Positions 61,661 to 64,000 of a DNA stretch of 64,000 nt are shown here, piece by piece. The notes below the pieces were generated by a model. It worked only from the letters and a program-made list of their open reading frames with translations, was not told where the DNA came from and made no database searches. The stretch is from an uncultured Erythrobacter sp. (lineage in GTDB: Bacteria > Pseudomonadota > Alphaproteobacteria > Sphingomonadales > Sphingomonadaceae). The first letter of the stretch is position 1, and the number at the start of each line of letters is the position of its first letter. Both the position numbers and the translations under genes were made by a program. The DNA is taken from NCBI RefSeq assembly GCF_947497915.1, contig NZ_CANMIJ010000002.1, positions 62,001-126,000 of the forward strand. Direction: 5' to 3'.

Positions 61661-62184
61661 CTCGTCAGCTTAGCGATCAGCCCGCGCAGCTGGATATCAA
61701 GCGTGTCTTCAATCAATTTGCCAGCACCGGTATCGAAGTTCTCGCCGAAGCTCGGGACGGACAAATGCCCGATTAGATTGCCGCCAAAGCGCGGCATGTG
61801 ACCAATCGCAAACTCGAGCACGCCTTTGCCCCCGCGCCCGCCAGGTGATGTGGCGAGCAGCACCATCGGTTTTTCCTGCCACACATCGCGCCCCACTCGG
61901 CTGCACCAGTCAAACAGGTTCTTGAACGCTGCGGTGTAAATCCCATTGTGCTCGGCGAATGAGATAATCAACGCATCTGCCGCGCCGACCTTGGCGAGGA
62001 AGTCATGTGCCTGCTGCGGAATGCCGCTCTCTTCTTCGCGGTCGTGGCGATAGATCGGCATCTCGTAATCATGGATGTCCAGCATTTCGATTTCTGCGTC
62101 GTCAGCAAGGCTGGCAGCATAGGCAGCAAGTTGCTGATTGATCGAAATGGATGAATTGCTGGCTGCAAAGGCGAGGATACGCAT
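61657..62184 (-). CDS. NADPH-dependent FMN reductase-like flavoprotein
   Basis: The 175-residue flavodoxin-like protein starts MRILAFAASNSSISINQQLA with the FMN phosphate loop. SFAEHNGIYTAAFKNLFDWC and LLATSPGGRGGKGVLEF are the flavin-binding loops of the NAD(P)H:FMN/quinone reductase family. It reduces FMN, quinones or related acceptors in the cytoplasm. The start has an upstream CAGGAGAG ribosome-binding site. Confidence 0.9.
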   Translation of the reverse strand: MRILAFAASNSSISINQQLAAYAASLADDAEIEMLDIHDYEMPIYRHDREEESGIPQQAHDFLAKVGAADALIISFAEHNGIYTAAFKNLFDWCSRVGRDVWQEKPMVLLATSPGGRGGKGVLEFAIGHMPRFGGNLIGHLSVPSFGENFDTGAGKLIEDTLDIQLRGLIAKLTS

Positions 62185-62214
62185 CTTGCTCTCCTGATTA
62201 TGGACGGATCGAGG

Positions 62215-62748
62215 TTATCCCCGCCACGCGCGGCGCTCCTCTGCGGCGCGCAGCACTTCGTAGCTGACCTGGATGGCTTGAAACTGCTTGGCGGCCTCTT
62301 CGTCGCCCGGCTTAACGTCGGGATGCACTTCTTTGGCTTTCGCGCGGTAGGCCTTCTTAATAGCCGGGTAATCGGCGTCGGCCTCCAATTCCAGCACCTC
62401 GAGAGCCATCATCTCGTCGGCGCTGCGGCTTCCATCGCCCGATCCGGTCCATCCGTAGTGCGAAGCCTCGGCATAGCCTGCGCTTTCCTGACGCTCTGAC
62501 TTGGCTCGCTCTTCCTTTTGCTCTTTGTCGAGCCCTTCGAAGTAATCCCAGCCCTTGTTGTATTCCGCCGCGTGCTTTTGGCAGAAATACCACTTGTCCG
62601 GGCTATTGGGTGATTTGGGCGCAGGGCACAGGCCCGGTTCGCCGCAGCCGTGCCGGTCGCACTCACGCTGAGCCACTGTCTCGCGCGAGGATTCATACGA
62701 ACGCCAGCGTGGGAAGCCCCAATCGTCGGACCGGCGCGCCTTAGGCAT
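62215..62748 (-). CDS. J-domain protein with N-terminal Cys/His motif
   Basis: The 177-residue protein carries its J domain at the C-terminus (ALEVLELEADADYPAIKKAY ... KEVHPDVKPGDEEAAKQFQA) with HPD in VHPDVK, so it should stimulate DnaK-type ATPase. The N-terminal half contains ECDRHGCGEPGLCPAP and WYFCQKHAAEYN, a conserved Cys/His set that may bind zinc. This C-terminal-J arrangement is common in alphaproteobacteria. The client is unknown. Confidence 0.88.
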   Translation of the reverse strand: MPKARRSDDWGFPRWRSYESSRETVAQRECDRHGCGEPGLCPAPKSPNSPDKWYFCQKHAAEYNKGWDYFEGLDKEQKEERAKSERQESAGYAEASHYGWTGSGDGSRSADEMMALEVLELEADADYPAIKKAYRAKAKEVHPDVKPGDEEAAKQFQAIQVSYEVLRAAEERRAWRG

Positions 62749-62920
62749 GGGGAGCTGTGCTGTTAGTCGGTGACATATTGCGTTTCACCTAGGCGAGGTG
62801 GCGAGGAAAGCCAATGCAATCAATATGGGAACCAGTTGCGATGTGAAATGTTGCATTGCAATAACACGTTTGCCTATCGGCGGTATCAGACCCAATGATC
62901 CCGCCTAACACGAGACTTTG

Positions 62921-63082
62921 ATGAGCCAACAACTCGCCCTTTCCAGTCTGTTTTCCGTGCTTGCATTGGCAGTGCTGAGCCTTGCCTCGGTGAACGGTAT
63001 GGTCGGCGTTGACGGATCTGGCGCGGCGCCGATCCAGCCGTTTGCAATTCAGGCCGAGCTCGCGCCCGGCCTGAACAAGTAA
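62921..63082 (+). CDS. 53-residue exported or membrane peptide
   Basis: The ORF reads MSQQLALSSLFSVLALAVLS at its start, a hydrophobic segment, then a Gly/Ala/Pro-rich tail ending ELAPGLNK and TAA at 63080-63082. Codon use resembles the neighbouring genes and the N-terminus looks like a signal or single membrane anchor. No strong ribosome-binding site is seen. The family is not recognised; it lies in the gap between the J-domain gene and pal. Confidence 0.5.
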   Translation: MSQQLALSSLFSVLALAVLSLASVNGMVGVDGSGAAPIQPFAIQAELAPGLNK

Positions 63083-63100
63083 TCACACAGAGTTCACCGA

Positions 63101-63619
63101 TTAGTTGATGATGATACTCGCGGCGCGGCGGTTCTGCGCCCAGGCTGCTGCGTTAGAGGCGAGCGCGACAGGGCGTTCCTTGCCATAGCTAACGGTGCGA
63201 ACACGGTTTGCATCCACCCCCAGGCTGACGAGGTAATTCTTCGCGGCATTGGCGCGTCGTTCACCCAGTGCAAGGTTGTATTCGCGCGTACCGCGTTCAT
63301 CGGCGTGGCCTTCAACGGTGAAGGTCAGTTGCGGATATTGCGCAAAATACTGCGCCTGCGCCTGAAGCGCGGCAGCATCGGAGCTGTCGATATTGAAACG
63401 GTCTGTATCGAAATAGATCACCGACGAACTGCCGACGGCCCCTGCGAAATGCTCTTGCGAGCCAACAATCGGGCCGGACTGGCTCGGCGTGTTGTCAATC
63501 GGCGCAGGCGTTGGCGATGTGACCTGCGCAGGTGGCAGGATCTCGGGCGGCTTTTTCGAGCATGCAGCAAGCGCGGTGGCCGAAGCGACCAGCAGCATTG
63601 TGGCTTTCATCGAATTCAT
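63101..63619 (-). CDS. pal: Peptidoglycan-associated lipoprotein Pal
   Basis: The 172-residue protein has a lipoprotein signal (MNSMKATMLLVASATALAAC, lipobox LAAC), a Pro-rich linker and an OmpA-C domain: VIYFDTDRFNID, VEGHADERGTREYNLALGER and the terminal VSYGKERPVA. It anchors the outer membrane to peptidoglycan as part of the Tol-Pal complex. It follows tolB on the same strand, as usual. A second ATG three codons in is an alternative start. Confidence 0.95.
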   Translation of the reverse strand: MNSMKATMLLVASATALAACSKKPPEILPPAQVTSPTPAPIDNTPSQSGPIVGSQEHFAGAVGSSSVIYFDTDRFNIDSSDAAALQAQAQYFAQYPQLTFTVEGHADERGTREYNLALGERRANAAKNYLVSLGVDANRVRTVSYGKERPVALASNAAAWAQNRRAASIIIN

Positions 63620-63688
63620 AGTCTTATCCTTTCGAAAACGGCCTTCGGTGTTCGGGCTGAGCGCCCAATTGGTTTCAATTCAATCTGG

Positions 63689-64000
63689 TCAATCGCGGAT
63701 CGGGCCCCACGCAGGGTCCGATGCATCGACCGGTGTTGGCAGGCGGCGTTCATTGTCGCCGGTCAGATCGACTTGCCACAGCCCCGAACGGCCCGAATTG
63801 CGTGTGGTGCGGAAGAACTGAATGATCCGGCCATTGGGCGCCCATGTCGGTGCCTCATCCTGCCAACCATTGGTCAGCACGCGCATGCCGCGCCCGCTTG
63901 GTGACATCACTGCGATATTGAAATCGCCAGCGATACGGGTGAAAGCAATCTGATCGCCGCGCGGGCTCCATTCCGGCGTTGCGCAGCGGCCACCAGAAAA
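63689..64000 (-). CDS. tolB: Tol-Pal protein TolB, 3' part
   Basis: The frame continues through the right window edge; only the last ~103 residues are visible. They contain two beta-propeller blades of TolB type (ATPEWSPRGDQIAFTRIAGD; APTWAPNGRIIQFFRTTRNS) and the end LWQVDLTGDNERRLPTP ... GPIRD. TolB is the periplasmic propeller that binds Pal and links the Tol complex to the outer membrane during division. Its place upstream of pal confirms the call. Confidence 0.93.
   Translation of the reverse strand, partial: FSGGRCATPEWSPRGDQIAFTRIAGDFNIAVMSPSGRGMRVLTNGWQDEAPTWAPNGRIIQFFRTTRNSGRSGLWQVDLTGDNERRLPTPVDASDPAWGPIRD

Overview
The window looks like a chromosome segment of a marine alphaproteobacterium of the order Sphingomonadales, most likely Erythrobacteraceae. 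The basis is the style of the housekeeping proteins (RelA/SpoT, HemF, IF-3, PdeM, Pal-TolB), the sphingomonad-type three-gene DUF547 array, the DUF3489-DUF2924-recombinase cassette and the alphaproteobacterial bigR/sqrR-type sulfide operon. This assignment is by eye, without database comparison.

Layout. The first 30 kb are accessory DNA shaped by IS6-family elements. Two directly oriented copies (993-1863, transposase frameshifted; 9892-10733, intact) bracket about 8 kb of small regulatory and metabolic genes: two AraC-type regulators, tandem paralogous membrane proteins, an alpha/beta hydrolase, a PLP-dependent decarboxylase, and a GlxA-like regulator divergent from a truncated DJ-1/PfpI gene. 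A third, more divergent copy lies at 29494-30316, and a solitary IS end cuts an MFS gene at 26449. From 10.7 to 21.3 kb there is a lipoprotein, a PKD-repeat autotransporter, a LuxR-type two-component system with a 14-bp perfect palindrome in its leader, and three exported proteins. From 21.7 to 25.6 kb lies a tightly overlapping five-gene sulfur operon: a persulfide-sensing ArsR repressor, an ETHE1/Blh-type metallohydrolase, two half-size YeeE/YedE transporters and a SulP transporter. Its promoter and operator are visible. From 26.8 to 40.8 kb, two paralogous winged-helix/TPR regulators each stand divergent to an exported protein. One of these is a 2511-residue autotransporter built of nested repeats.

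From 41.2 to 46.3 kb there is a compact mobile-looking cassette. A four-gene minus-strand operon (ParB-domain DNA methyltransferase, two DUF5681 paralogues, a 64-residue cysteine-rich ORF) is divergent from a three-gene plus-strand operon (DUF3489, DUF2924, large serine recombinase). Every junction inside both operons is a 4-bp start/stop overlap. The cassette ends at an array of 21-22-bp phased repeats and a palindrome beside tRNA-Ser(GGA). This is the best candidate for an under-described system.

The rest (46.6-64 kb) is mostly core genome: tRNA-Ser, cyclophilin, DUF1905, VOC protein, (p)ppGpp synthetase/hydrolase, hemF, pdeM, infC (probably with an AUA start), a GNAT protein, three DUF547 paralogues, an SLC13 transporter, a Cys/Met-metabolism PLP enzyme whose ribosome-binding site is buried in a hairpin, an SDR-like protein without its catalytic pair, an FMN reductase, a J-domain protein, a 53-residue ORF, pal, and the end of tolB.
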